The notes: generated by a model not told the origin, from the letters alone. Shown: positions 42,696 through 51,740, counted from the stretch's first letter. The stretch: DNA of 64,000 bases from CAZCPB01 sp044223975 (GCA_044223975.1 JBGALI010000015.1:1-64000), one strand, 5' to 3'. Program-made: numbers and translations.

Positions 42696-45545
42696 ATGGC
42701 AGAGCAGGGAAAGAGAGCAAAGTCCGCCCGCGAAGCGTCTTACACCGCCTCTCTGGTCGCCAAGGCCGGCCTGGTGGTGATGCTCGTCGCGTGGGCATTC
42801 GTGGCCGCGAGCCTCATCGGCTTTCACAAGGCCGATCCGCCCTCGCACCTGGTGTACCCGCCCAACGACCCGGTCTCGAACTGGTGCGGACCGTTCGGAG
42901 CGAGCGTGGCGTACTACCTGCTCAAGCTCGCGGGCTTCGGCTCGTGGGTGCTGGTCGGTCTTTCGGGGCTCGGGCTGCTTTCGGCGGCGATGGGGCCGGG
43001 GCTGAAGCACCCGATCGTTCGGTTCCTCGGGCTGGTCATGCTGTCGACCGCGGCGGCGGGGTTCCAGACCTTGGTGATGCCGCGGTCTGGGCCGCTGCCG
43101 GACCTGCCCGGCGGGCTTGTCGGGACGGTCGGCGTCGCTGAACTTGCGGCCCGGTTCGGCTCGCTGGGCACGTTCCTGTGGCTCATGCTGATGGCCCTGG
43201 TGGGCGGCGTGGTGGCGATGGACGAGTGGCTGTCGGCGGCGTTCGGCTGGACGTGGCGGTGGGCGCGCGAGCGTGCGGTGCCCGCGGCGGTCGTGGCGGG
43301 GCGCGCGACGGGCGGCCTGGCCGGTGATGCGGCCCTGGCGATGGCGCGGGGCGCCGGTGGAGCGACGGCGCGGGCGGGCGGCGGATTGTTTGCCGCGCTT
43401 TCGGAGATGATCCGCGGCCGCAAGCCGCTGGCGGTGCGCGTGAACGATCTGGACGACGATTCTGAGATGCCGCGTCCGCGCGTGGCGGGGCGCAAGCGGC
43501 CGGCGCGCAGCGACGACGAGGTCGGGCCCGATGCGCCCGCGGTCGCCGAGATCGAGGGCAAGCCGACCCCGGCCGCGGTCGCTTCCAAGGTCGTTGCGGA
43601 CGACGACGAGGCGAGCGACGACGATCAGGAAGAGCGGCTGGTCGTGGACGAGGACGAGGAGGGCGAGGACGACGAGACCGAGGCCGAGGACGTTGCCGAC
43701 GACCTGCCCGGGGCCCCGCAGGTGTTCGACACCGAGGCGCTCCGCGCCAAGATCGCCAAGCTGCCGATCGCGCTGGGCCACAACAACAAGCAGATCGCAA
43801 CCGACGCCGACCTGGCCAGCCTGCAGCACGCCGACGCGGCGCCCGACGGCGAGGCCAAGGAGTACCGGTTCCCGGGGATGGACCTGCTGGAGAACCCCGA
43901 GGAGAACTTCAACGCCAAGCTCGAGGAGTACGTGCGCGACCAGGCGACGGCGCTCGAGGCCGCGCTCCGCGAGTACCGCATCGACGGCGAGGTGGTGGGG
44001 ATCGAGTCGGGTCCGGTGATCACGCTCTACGACGTGCGCCTGGCGCCGGGGACCAAGGTCGCGGCGATCAACGCGGTGTCGAGCGACATCGCCCGGGCCC
44101 TGCGGGCGATCAACATCCGCGTCGTCCCCAACCAGGTCGGGCGCGACACGGTGGGCATCGAGGTGCCCAACGCCCAGAAGGAGAAGGTCCGGCTTAAGGA
44201 GCTGATGGGCAAGACGGAGAAGTTCAGCGGTATGAAGCTGCCCATGTTCCTGGGCAAGGACGCCTCGGGCGAGCCGCTGATCGAGGACCTGACCAAGATG
44301 CCGCACATGCTCATCGCCGGCACCACCGGCTCGGGCAAGAGCGTGTGCATGAACACGATCATCATGGGCTTCCTGTACACCAAGAAGCCCAGCGAGCTCA
44401 AGCTCGTGCTGGTCGACCCCAAGATGGTCGAAATGTCGCAGTTCAAGGACATCCCGCACCTGATGTGCCCGGTCGTGACGGACATGGGCAAGGCGGCGGC
44501 GATCCTGGAGTGGGCGTGCACGAAGATGGGCGAGCGGTACGCGCTCCTGGCCGACGCGGGCTGCCAGAACATCGGGACCTACAACGACCTGCCGTGGGAC
44601 GAGCTCAAGTCGCGCCTGCACATCACCACGCCCGAGGAGGAGGCGCGGATCCCGCGCAAGCTCCCGTACATGGTGTTCATCATCGACGAGCTGGCCGACC
44701 TGATGATGACGACCAAGGAGGTCGAGACGCACATCATCCGCCTGGCCCAGAAGGCGCGGGCGGTGGGCATCCACCTGATCCTGGCCACGCAGCGCCCGCA
44801 GGCCAACGTGGTGACGGGCCTGATCAAGAGCAACATGCCGTCGCGCGTGGCGTTCAAGGTCGCCAGCGGCATGGACTCGCGCATCGTGCTCGACCAGAAG
44901 GGCGGCGAACTGCTCCTGGGCCACGGCGACATGCTGTTCCTGTCGCCGCGCTCGAGCAAGCTCAGCCGCGCCCAGGGCACGCTGGTCGACGACAAGGAAA
45001 TCCGCGGCGTGGTCCGCTTCATGCGCGACGTCGCCGGGCCGAGCTTCGAGCGTCAGCTCATGGTCATGCGGACCGGCGGGGGCACGGCGCCCCAGAGCGA
45101 CGAGGAGCGGTTGCTCGAGAGCCAGAACAACTCGTCGGCGTCGCTTGCCGCGGCCCAGGAAGACCCGCTCTTCCCGCGGGCGGTCGAGATCGTGCTCGAG
45201 AGCAAGCGCGGCAGTGTCTCGCTGCTGCAGCGGCGCCTGGCGATCGGGTACACCCGCGCCAGCCGCCTCATCGATCTCATGGGGATCGCCGGGATCATCT
45301 CCGACCACAAGGGCTCGGTGGCCCGCGACGTGCTGATCTCCCCCGCCGAGTGGGAAGAGATGAAGCGCCTGGCGGCCGAGTCCAGCGGGCAGCGCGAACT
45401 GTTCGACACGTCCAAGCCGATCCCCCTGACCGGTGAGGCCGGTCTGGAATCAGAGGCCGCGGACGAGGCGGCCCCGTTTGCCGCGACGACCACGGAGCGC
45501 GAGCCGCGGGACGCGGCCCAGGATGACGAGGACGACGACCTCTAG
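42696..45545 (+). CDS. ftsK: DNA translocase FtsK/SpoIIIE
   Basis: The 949-residue septal DNA pump separates chromosomes during division. It has about four N-terminal membrane helices (about 20-180), a long acidic linker rich in Asp/Glu (about 260-350), and an alpha/beta motor domain. The motor has Walker A GTTGSGKS (about 542-549), LVDPKMVEMSQF and Walker B VFIIDELADLMM. A C-terminal gamma winged helix (about 820-900) includes SVSLLQRRLAIGYTRASRLID, which in other bacteria reads KOPS-type DNA signs. The gene lies alone, with a repeat-containing region before it and a small unknown gene beyond it. Confidence 0.95.
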   Translation: MAEQGKRAKSAREASYTASLVAKAGLVVMLVAWAFVAASLIGFHKADPPSHLVYPPNDPVSNWCGPFGASVAYYLLKLAGFGSWVLVGLSGLGLLSAAMGPGLKHPIVRFLGLVMLSTAAAGFQTLVMPRSGPLPDLPGGLVGTVGVAELAARFGSLGTFLWLMLMALVGGVVAMDEWLSAAFGWTWRWARERAVPAAVVAGRATGGLAGDAALAMARGAGGATARAGGGLFAALSEMIRGRKPLAVRVNDLDDDSEMPRPRVAGRKRPARSDDEVGPDAPAVAEIEGKPTPAAVASKVVADDDEASDDDQEERLVVDEDEEGEDDETEAEDVADDLPGAPQVFDTEALRAKIAKLPIALGHNNKQIATDADLASLQHADAAPDGEAKEYRFPGMDLLENPEENFNAKLEEYVRDQATALEAALREYRIDGEVVGIESGPVITLYDVRLAPGTKVAAINAVSSDIARALRAINIRVVPNQVGRDTVGIEVPNAQKEKVRLKELMGKTEKFSGMKLPMFLGKDASGEPLIEDLTKMPHMLIAGTTGSGKSVCMNTIIMGFLYTKKPSELKLVLVDPKMVEMSQFKDIPHLMCPVVTDMGKAAAILEWACTKMGERYALLADAGCQNIGTYNDLPWDELKSRLHITTPEEEARIPRKLPYMVFIIDELADLMMTTKEVETHIIRLAQKARAVGIHLILATQRPQANVVTGLIKSNMPSRVAFKVASGMDSRIVLDQKGGELLLGHGDMLFLSPRSSKLSRAQGTLVDDKEIRGVVRFMRDVAGPSFERQLMVMRTGGGTAPQSDEERLLESQNNSSASLAAAQEDPLFPRAVEIVLESKRGSVSLLQRRLAIGYTRASRLIDLMGIAGIISDHKGSVARDVLISPAEWEEMKRLAAESSGQRELFDTSKPIPLTGEAGLESEAADEAAPFAATTTEREPRDAAQDDEDDDL

Positions 45546-45711
45546 GCGAATCGCCGGGCGAGTTGGTGGGGTCGTGCTGCGCGGGGACCGGACGCCAGGC
45601 GTCAGGCGACTGCGCGCCGGTGTACACCGCGAGTCGAAAGCGCTTGCGGGCGCAGCCACAGCCGCGGTCATGTGACATTGCGTACGCGTATGGCGGTAAA
45701 GCGAGAGCTGC

Positions 45712-45945
45712 TTACGCGGCGCGAGGGCCGTCGCAATCGCGGCCAAAGGCCGGGCCCAGCACTTCGCGGAGATTGTCGAGACGGCGCTGGGCGCGCTCGA
45801 TCGCGAGCTCGGCGGGGTGCCTCTCGGGGCGATCACCGGTCGCGTCGGCGCGAGTCTGGCTGGCGCGGGCGCCGGGGAACTTCAGCGAGTCGTCGGGCGT
45901 GCTCTCGTGGCGGTCGGGGCCGGGGCGGTACGTCAAGTGGTTCAT
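45712..45945 (-). CDS. Small hypothetical protein
   Basis: A 77-residue frame starts at the ATG at 45945, preceded by GGGGGA at good spacing. Its third codon positions are G/C-rich in the manner of real genes here. The protein is hydrophilic with an acidic N-terminal half and a predicted helix ELAIERAQRRLDNLREVLGP. No family was recognised. It lies in the approximately 630-nt gap between ftsK and plsY. Confidence 0.5.
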   Translation of the reverse strand: MNHLTYRPGPDRHESTPDDSLKFPGARASQTRADATGDRPERHPAELAIERAQRRLDNLREVLGPAFGRDCDGPRAA

Positions 45946-46176
45946 CTGCTGTCCCCCAAGGGGGCCCGAATCGGGCCACAGGCACTCATCGGAGCGGCGG
46001 GGGGGCGGGATGAGTCTGAAGGTGATAACCACGTGAAGGGACCCTCACGACCGAACGGTGGGGGTGAGACCCCCAGTCCGGAAGCATGAGAACAGATCGG
46101 CTGCGCGGTGAGCGTTGCGTGAACGTCGTCTGATAATCACGCGGCATCGAGCGCAAAAACTGCCGCGAGCCCGCGA
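45946..46176. other. Intergenic region between small protein and plsY
   Basis: About 230 nt. It holds a short hairpin (46060-46065 with 46069-46074, loop GAG) downstream of plsY on the minus strand. No other structure or coding signal was seen. Confidence 0.4.
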
Positions 46177-46893
46177 TCACGCCGCGTTGGAGTCGGGGCT
46201 TTGCTTCGGCGCAGTGCCGCCGAGCCACGTGACGCGCGACTCGGTGCCCTTCATGATGCGCGAGATGTTGGAGCGGTGCTTGGCGATCACGAGCAACGCC
46301 AGCGCGGCACCGAGAACCAGGTACGGCCAGGCGATCTCGGTCCACGCGCGATCGGGCGGGATCATCCCGCGTTCGCGCGCTCCGAGAAACGAGAACGCGA
46401 TCCACATCGGCAGGCTTGCCGCGGCGAGGATTGAAGAGACGCTCACCATCCGCCACACCCGCAGCGTCAGGAGCCAGACAAAGAGCGCGCCGACCCCGGC
46501 GAGCGTGAGCACCGGGTACACGCCCAAGAGCGCGCCCAGCCCGGTCGCCACGCCTTTGCCGCCCTTGAACCCGACCCATGGACAGAACATGTGGCCGAGC
46601 ACCGGCGCGCTCATGACCCCCAGCCAGCGCCACGAATCCGAGGGCTCAACTGTGAAACGTCCTGCGTACCCGGCCCACAGGCCGAATGCCAGGGTGGGGG
46701 CCAGACCCTTGAGCACGTCGAGCGCGAAGCAGATGAACCCGAGCTTGCGTCCCAGCACGCGGCCGACGTTGGTGGCGCCGATGTTCCCCGAGCCGTGCTT
46801 GCGGATATCGATGCCGCGCGTGCGCGCGATGATCAGGCCGAACGGGATGGAGCCGCACAGGAAACCGATTAGAATGGCCAGGGCCAGGGGCAT
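46177..46893 (-). CDS. plsY: Glycerol-3-phosphate acyltransferase PlsY
   Basis: The 238-residue membrane enzyme transfers acyl groups from acyl-phosphate to glycerol-3-phosphate in the first step of phospholipid synthesis. Family motifs are present: GSIPFGLIIA, GSGNIGATNVGR (motif 1), and GFKGGKGVATGLG (motif 2), with about five membrane helices and an insertion of hydrophobic stretches as usual. It is the second gene of a minus-strand pair with tmk, 48 nt away. PlsX is not in the window. Confidence 0.95.
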   Translation of the reverse strand: MPLALAILIGFLCGSIPFGLIIARTRGIDIRKHGSGNIGATNVGRVLGRKLGFICFALDVLKGLAPTLAFGLWAGYAGRFTVEPSDSWRWLGVMSAPVLGHMFCPWVGFKGGKGVATGLGALLGVYPVLTLAGVGALFVWLLTLRVWRMVSVSSILAAASLPMWIAFSFLGARERGMIPPDRAWTEIAWPYLVLGAALALLVIAKHRSNISRIMKGTESRVTWLGGTAPKQSPDSNAA

Positions 46894-46941
46894 CGCCGGA
46901 AAGTATTGGGGGCGTGGCGTCGAGTCGGCTGATGAATCGGG

Positions 46942-47631
46942 CTACTCGAACCGAGCCTGCATGCCCTGGACCAGCTGCGCCCACACCTGCTCGGGCCCCT
47001 TGGCGGCGTCGATCACCAGGTGGCGGGCGGGTTCGTGGCGGGCCTGGTCGAGGTAGCCCTGGCGGACCTTGCGGTGAAAGTCGCGGCCTTTGGCTTCCAT
47101 GCGGTCGGGCCCGCCGCTTTCTCTGGTGGAGTTGGCTTGCGTCACACTCTCGAGCAGCGGGCTGATGCGCGAGGCCGCGGTGACCTCGTCGACGTCGAAG
47201 ATGACGATCAGGTCGGGGTTGGTGCCGTGGGTGGCGATGCGTGCCGCGGCAAGGATCTCGTCGCGGGGCAGGCCGCCGGCGGCGCCCTGGTAGGCGAGCG
47301 TGGAGGACACAAACCGGTCGGCGAGCACGAGCTGGCCGGCGCTGAGCGCGGGGACGATGCGCTGCTCGACGAGTTGGGCGCGGCTGGCCATGTAGAGGAG
47401 CATCTCGCAGCGCAGGACCATGTCCTGGTGCGCGTGGTCGAGCAGGATCTGTCGGACCTTCTCGCCCACGCCCGTGCCGCCGGGCTCGCGCACCTCGCAC
47501 ACCGGCACGGCGTGCTCGGCGCAGAGGGCCATGAAGCGGCGGAACTGCGTGGTCTTGCCCGAGCCGTCCGGCCCTTCGAAGACGATGAATTTGCCCTTGA
47601 GCCGGGCCGGCCATCCGTGGTCGCTTGGCAC
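46942..47631 (-). CDS. tmk: Thymidylate kinase
   Basis: The 229-residue kinase phosphorylates dTMP to dTDP for DNA synthesis. P-loop GPDGSGKTT (about 20-28), VREPGGTGVGEKVR, the nucleoside-binding LADRFVSSTLAYQG, and ADxxRI-type lid residues near AASRISPL are all visible. It is upstream of plsY in the same minus-strand unit and divergent from the unknown gene at 47692. Start is the ATG at 47631, about 60 nt from the divergent start. Confidence 0.95.
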   Translation of the reverse strand: MPSDHGWPARLKGKFIVFEGPDGSGKTTQFRRFMALCAEHAVPVCEVREPGGTGVGEKVRQILLDHAHQDMVLRCEMLLYMASRAQLVEQRIVPALSAGQLVLADRFVSSTLAYQGAAGGLPRDEILAAARIATHGTNPDLIVIFDVDEVTAASRISPLLESVTQANSTRESGGPDRMEAKGRDFHRKVRQGYLDQARHEPARHLVIDAAKGPEQVWAQLVQGMQARFE

Positions 47632-47691
47632 GGGCGGAGTGTACCGGGGCGCCGGGCGCTCGTCTGCGGTGATTCACGCTACCGTGAACCG

Positions 47692-48561
47692 ATGGCGTTA
47701 ACCCTTCCGCCACGCCTGTACGCAATTGTCGCGACCAGGGCCCCCGTCGCGCTGGTGTTTCGGCGCGGGCCGTCGGCGTGGTGGCACTTGCTCAAATGGA
47801 ACCTCGAAGACGGTTCGCTCGGACCAGGCGTATGGGTAAAGAAAAAGCTGTACCCCCGCAGGTGCGACCTTTCGCCCGACGGCGGGCTCATGTGTTTCTA
47901 CCTCGCGGGCGGTTTCCCGCCGCGTCCGACGGTCAGCGACGCGTATTACCCCACGTCGGTCACGGGAGCCCATCGAGTGTTCGGCGGCATCTCGCGGGTT
48001 CCGTGGTTGCACCCACTGAAGCGATGGGAAGAAACAGGCACATGGGGGCGCGGTTGGTCTTTCGCCGACAATCCCGAGGTGGAATCGTGTGGAAGCCCGT
48101 CGTGGCTCACGATCGACGGCAAGGAAACGTGGGTCCGACCGAATGAGACCATCTCGTTTCTGAACGAGCGTCGGCGCGGTTGGATCGAAGCCGAAGACTG
48201 CCCGGAGCGCGGCGCAAACGACCGCTGGGACGAGAAGCGGAGCGTGGTGCTCCAGAAGGTCCGCCCGGGAGGGATCGAAGTGCTGCGATTGCACGGCGGT
48301 CTTTACACAACCGCGGGTGGAATTGACGGCAAGCGCCCTCAGTACGAGCTTCGGGATCCGTCGGGACAAACAACGGAGATTCGAGATGCCGCATGGGCCG
48401 ATTGGGATCACGCCGGTCGGCTGCTCGTCGCCACTCACGCCGGGCATCTCCGCATCGACTCGGTAGACGCGTCGGGCGTCAGGCCGCTCGTGGATCACGA
48501 TCTCTGCGGTCTTGTCCCCGATCCGCAGCCCGCCCCGGATTGGGCGAAGGTGGGTGCGTAG
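47692..48561 (+). CDS. Conserved-looking protein of unknown function (propeller-like)
   Basis: The 289-residue soluble protein has no signal peptide. It alternates short strands with aromatic turns: WWHLLKWNLEDGSL, CDLSPDGGLMCFY and DWDHAGRLLVATHAGHLR. The repeating 'D(L)SPDG..' and 'D..GRLL.AT..G.L' segments look like blades of a beta-propeller. No catalytic motif was seen. The start ATG at 47692 is chosen because the sequence before it is not protein-like. The gene stands between the divergent tmk gene and the convergent vWA gene. Confidence 0.65.
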   Translation: MALTLPPRLYAIVATRAPVALVFRRGPSAWWHLLKWNLEDGSLGPGVWVKKKLYPRRCDLSPDGGLMCFYLAGGFPPRPTVSDAYYPTSVTGAHRVFGGISRVPWLHPLKRWEETGTWGRGWSFADNPEVESCGSPSWLTIDGKETWVRPNETISFLNERRRGWIEAEDCPERGANDRWDEKRSVVLQKVRPGGIEVLRLHGGLYTTAGGIDGKRPQYELRDPSGQTTEIRDAAWADWDHAGRLLVATHAGHLRIDSVDASGVRPLVDHDLCGLVPDPQPAPDWAKVGA

Positions 48562-48591
48562 TCCGCCCGGATTGTCCGCGCGGCTCGTCGC

Positions 48592-49668
48592 TCATCTTCC
48601 CGTCAACTCCTCCAGCGACAGCAACCTGTACGACCCGCTCCCGTCGCCGTGCCGCGCCGCGATCGCGGGCAGGAGGCCTGACGGGTCTTCATCGATGAAC
48701 TGGATGGTCTTGATGACGGCCCGGCGCTTTCCGGTGAAAGGGCTGGGCGGGTTGAGTTCTTCGAGCGTGTTCAGCAGGGCGAGGCTCGCGGTGCGCGGCT
48801 CGGTGCCGGTGCGCTGGATGGAGCGGCTCAGCAAGAACACCAAGTCGGGGCTGAGTTCGAGAGCCGCGCTGAGGCCGGGGAGGGGGGCCGACTTGCCCAG
48901 GGGTCGGATGGTGCGGGCCCACGCGGTCGCGGCATTCTTATTGGCGCGGGTGGCGGGCACGAGGCCCGCCCCGGGGCGGAACATCTCGTAGCCACGGATC
49001 GAGGCCTCGGCGCTCGCATCACGCGGAGGTTCGCGGAAGAGCACGACCTGGAAGAGCTGCGATTCGTCCAGGCGTTCGATCGATCGCGCCAGTTCCTCGA
49101 CGACGAAGCTGAGGCTCGAGGTCATCGCTCCCGACGCGTCAACGACGTAGACCACGCGCCCGGCGACATCGGCCTTCACGCCTGCAAAGGTCGCCGGAAG
49201 CGGTGGGGCGGTGGGCGCGGTCGGCTGCGGCGGCGCGGCGGTGGGGGCCGGTTCCTTCGCTGGCGCGGTGACTGGGGGCGCTGTCGGAGGGGGAGTAGTC
49301 GGTTCGGGTTGCGCGGCTTCGGCCTTGGGAACCGGCGCGGGTTCGACGCGAGGCTCCGGCCTGCGCACCACCACCTCGGGCATTGGCTCGGGTTTGGGCT
49401 CTGGTTTGGGCGCCGGCTTGGGGGGTGGCTTGACCTCGGGCGGCGGGTCGCGCGGCCGCGGCGTGTCGAGCGTCAGCACCGTCTCAACCGTCGGCACGTC
49501 AGTGAGCGAATCGGGGCGCGAGTGCGCCCATGAATAGGCCCGTACCCAGATTGCCGCGCCCGTGTGCAGCACGATCGAGATCACCACCGGCGCCACGACC
49601 GCTAGTTGCAGCCAGCGGTACTTGCCCCGGCGGTCGACGACGCGGCGGTTGTAGGGGTAGGGGCGCAT
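48592..49668 (-). CDS. TonB-like membrane protein with C-terminal von Willebrand A domain
   Basis: The 358-residue protein has one N-terminal membrane helix (about 20-42). A long Pro/Glu/Lys-rich spacer follows (about 70-170), typical of TonB-like proteins that span the periplasm. The C-terminal vWA domain (about 175-345) opens VVYVVDASGAMTSSL, where the metal-ion-dependent adhesion site reads DASGAM rather than the usual DxSxS, and continues FIDED. The design suggests an envelope protein that binds a partner at the far end of the spacer. It lies 27 nt after the DoxX-like gene, in the same operon. Confidence 0.75.
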   Translation of the reverse strand: MRPYPYNRRVVDRRGKYRWLQLAVVAPVVISIVLHTGAAIWVRAYSWAHSRPDSLTDVPTVETVLTLDTPRPRDPPPEVKPPPKPAPKPEPKPEPMPEVVVRRPEPRVEPAPVPKAEAAQPEPTTPPPTAPPVTAPAKEPAPTAAPPQPTAPTAPPLPATFAGVKADVAGRVVYVVDASGAMTSSLSFVVEELARSIERLDESQLFQVVLFREPPRDASAEASIRGYEMFRPGAGLVPATRANKNAATAWARTIRPLGKSAPLPGLSAALELSPDLVFLLSRSIQRTGTEPRTASLALLNTLEELNPPSPFTGKRRAVIKTIQFIDEDPSGLLPAIAARHGDGSGSYRLLSLEELTGR

Positions 49669-49695
49669 GAGCGGCGGGCACGGCCTGCCGCCTAA

Positions 49696-50595
49696 TCATT
49701 CGACCGATTTGGGCTTGGGGTCCGGCAACGTGTCTTTGGCGAAGATTACCGAATCCAGGGACGCCCCCCCGGGGCCGGCGAAAAACAGGGCCAGGGCGCT
49801 GGTCAGCAGGGAAAGTTGCCACAAGGGGACCGACCAGGCCGCGACGTCGAATCGGTCGTGCCGCGGCAGGAATCCCAGGGCCGCATCGCCGGTCTGGATC
49901 GCGGGGCCGACCACGGTGAGCCAGCATCCCACTCCGATGGTCCACGCCAAGGTAAGGGCGCTCAGCCGCGTGAAGAGCCCGACGAGCACGAGCGTGCCGC
50001 CGAGTGTTTCGGCGATCGCCGCGGCCCACGCCAGGCGGATCGGCCACGGGCCGGTGCCCGCCCAGTCCGGAGCCAAGGCGGGTGCGCTCTTTCCCGCGGC
50101 GTCCGGGGCGGGATGGGCGGCCTTCCATACAAGCAGGGCGATGAGGTTGACGGTCTTGACCCTGCGGGGCTCCGGGAAATCGGCCATGGTGAACGTGGGC
50201 GCTCCCGGCGCGGCTTGGGGCTGATCGGCCAGCATCATGAGAGCTGGCGGCGTGTTGTTCTTCTTGGAATCGAGATGCTTCACGCCCTTGTCAGCGCCCT
50301 TTTCGGCGGGGGCGGGGGCGGGGTCGGCGGGTTTGGCGTCTGGTTTGGCTTCGGGCTTGGATTCAGAGGCCGGCGCGGGCGACTTCGTGGGCTCGGGGGC
50401 TTCGATCAGCTTGGGCTGGGGCGGTGTGCCGGGGCCGATGTTCACCCCCATGTTCGCGAGAATGGCGGCGTCCTGTCCCTGCACGGGCATGTCCGAGAGC
50501 AGCTTGCCCAGCCCGGCCCACAAAAACGTTGCGCCGATGCCGATCCTCAGAAAGATCGGGGCCGCGGAAATCGCCATCCTGTCTCGCAGAGCCAT
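49696..50595 (-). CDS. DoxX-family membrane protein with long extracytoplasmic insert
   Basis: The 299-residue protein starts with a DoxX-type helix (IFLRIGIGATFLWAGLGKLL, about 14-33). The later helices of the family lie after residue 150 (VNLIALLVWKAAHP, ETLGGTLVLVGLFTRLSALTLAWTIG and LSLLTSALALFFAG). Between them is a 100-residue Pro/Ala/Lys/Glu-rich insert that ordinary DoxX proteins lack. DoxX proteins act in membrane redox or thiosulfate-quinone chemistry in some species. The pairing with a TonB-like/vWA gene is unusual. The gene starts at the ATG at 50595. Confidence 0.72.
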   Translation of the reverse strand: MALRDRMAISAAPIFLRIGIGATFLWAGLGKLLSDMPVQGQDAAILANMGVNIGPGTPPQPKLIEAPEPTKSPAPASESKPEAKPDAKPADPAPAPAEKGADKGVKHLDSKKNNTPPALMMLADQPQAAPGAPTFTMADFPEPRRVKTVNLIALLVWKAAHPAPDAAGKSAPALAPDWAGTGPWPIRLAWAAAIAETLGGTLVLVGLFTRLSALTLAWTIGVGCWLTVVGPAIQTGDAALGFLPRHDRFDVAAWSVPLWQLSLLTSALALFFAGPGGASLDSVIFAKDTLPDPKPKSVE

Positions 50596-50756
50596 GAGCT
50601 ACTCCCCAGAGCGTGCGGGCGGGGTCTTGGGGCCGAAGGGCGCGCACCGACGCTCAACTCTCTTGTTCGGCTTGCGCCCGGGGGTTTTCATGACAAGTGA
50701 GGGGAATGAGTTCCGAGCCCCAGCCCCGGCGGTTCCCCCGTACCATTTCACGCGTC

Positions 50757-50840
50757 GCGGGCGTGGCGGAATTGGCAGACGCGCGGGACTTAGGATCCCG
50801 TGGCCGCAAGGCTTTACAGGTTCGACCCCTGTCGCCCGCA
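50757..50840 (+). tRNA. tRNA-Leu (anticodon TAG)
   Basis: The acceptor stem GCGGGCG (50757-50763) pairs with CGCCCGC (50833-50839), with discriminator A at 50840. A typical leucine D-arm GGCGGAATTGGCAGAC is followed by the anticodon loop CTTAGGA in a CGGGA/TCCCG stem. A class II variable arm (TGGCCGCAAGGCTT) and the T-arm ACAGG TTCGACC CCTGT complete it. CCA is not encoded. It reads CUA leucine codons, which should be rare in this GC-rich genome. Confidence 0.95.
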
Positions 50841-50854
50841 CTTGCTCCAAAGAA

Positions 50855-50921
50855 GTCCTGAGTCCGTGGGTCCTGAGTCCCGCGGCCATGGGGAGGACCC
50901 AGGACTTCAGGACTCAGGACC
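50855..50921. repeat. Short-unit inverted repeat between tRNA-Leu and pdxJ
   Basis: The left arm 50855-50880 holds GTCCTGAGTCC twice, 4 nt apart. The right arm 50895-50921 holds the complements: GGACTCAGGAC at 50910-50920 (perfect) and GGACCCAGGAC at 50895-50905 (one mismatch). Unit length is 7-8 nt. It begins 14 nt past the tRNA and ends 13 nt before the pdxJ start, so it would form a stem in the pdxJ leader. Confidence 0.88.
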
Positions 50922-50934
50922 ACTGGACGCTTTC

Positions 50935-51681
50935 ATGGCATTTCTTTCCGTCAACATCGATCACGTCGCGACCGTCCGCCAAGCCCGGCGCGGCGACGAA
51001 CCCGACCCGGTCCGCGCGGCGCATGAGGCCGAGATGGGCGGCGCCGACGGCATCACGGTTCACCTCCGCGAAGACCGGCGTCACATCCAGGACCGTGATG
51101 TGCAGCTGCTTCGACACCTGGTCAAGGTGAAGTTCAACCTCGAGATGGCGGCCACGGACGCCATGATCGAGATCGCGGCCCGGCTCAAGCCTCACACCAC
51201 GATGCTGGTGCCCGAAGGGCGCCAGGAGATCACCACCGAGGGCGGGCTGGATGTGGCCGGCCAGATCGACCGCATGAAGGGCGTGGTGCAGACGCTCCGG
51301 GGCGCGGGGACCTTCGTTTCGGCGTTCATCGACCCCGACCCGCGCCAGATCGAGAGCGCGGCAAGGTGCGGATTTCACGTCTGCGAGATCCACACCGGGC
51401 CGTACGCGCACGTGTACGCCCGCTGCGGGGGGGACTTCCTGAACCCCGAGCTGGTGCGCGAGATCGAGAAGATCCGCGACTGCGGGAGGCGGATCATCGG
51501 CGCCGGGATGCGGTTCAACGCCGGGCACGCTCTCAACTACCACAACGTGCAGCCGGTCGCGGCCCTGCCGGGCGTGCAGGAGCTGCACATCGGGCACGCG
51601 ATCGTCAGCCGCGCGATCTACACGGGACTGCGCGAGGCCGTTCGCGAGATGAAGGCCCTGATCGACGCGGCCCGTCCGTGA
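50935..51681 (+). CDS. pdxJ: Pyridoxine 5'-phosphate synthase
   Basis: The 248-residue TIM-barrel enzyme condenses 1-deoxy-D-xylulose 5-phosphate with 3-amino-2-oxopropyl phosphate in the last ring-forming step of DXP-dependent vitamin B6 synthesis. It starts FLSVNIDHVATVRQARRG and continues ADGITVHLREDRRHIQD, LVPEGRQEITTEGGLD and VHARHAL-type C-terminal segments (here LHIGHAIVSRAI), all classic PdxJ. PdxA is not in the window. Length is normal. A 67-nt inverted repeat lies in its leader. Confidence 0.96.
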   Translation: MAFLSVNIDHVATVRQARRGDEPDPVRAAHEAEMGGADGITVHLREDRRHIQDRDVQLLRHLVKVKFNLEMAATDAMIEIAARLKPHTTMLVPEGRQEITTEGGLDVAGQIDRMKGVVQTLRGAGTFVSAFIDPDPRQIESAARCGFHVCEIHTGPYAHVYARCGGDFLNPELVREIEKIRDCGRRIIGAGMRFNAGHALNYHNVQPVAALPGVQELHIGHAIVSRAIYTGLREAVREMKALIDAARP

Positions 51682-51740
51682 TCGTCGGTCGGCGGTGGGG
51701 CGGCTGCTCGCCAAGGTGATGACAGGAGGGCGGGGTCCCG

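Noticed and set aside
42582..45308. 908-residue open frame on the minus strand over ftsK
   Set aside because: Antisense to ftsK, with an Arg/His/Leu-rich low-complexity product and no motif.
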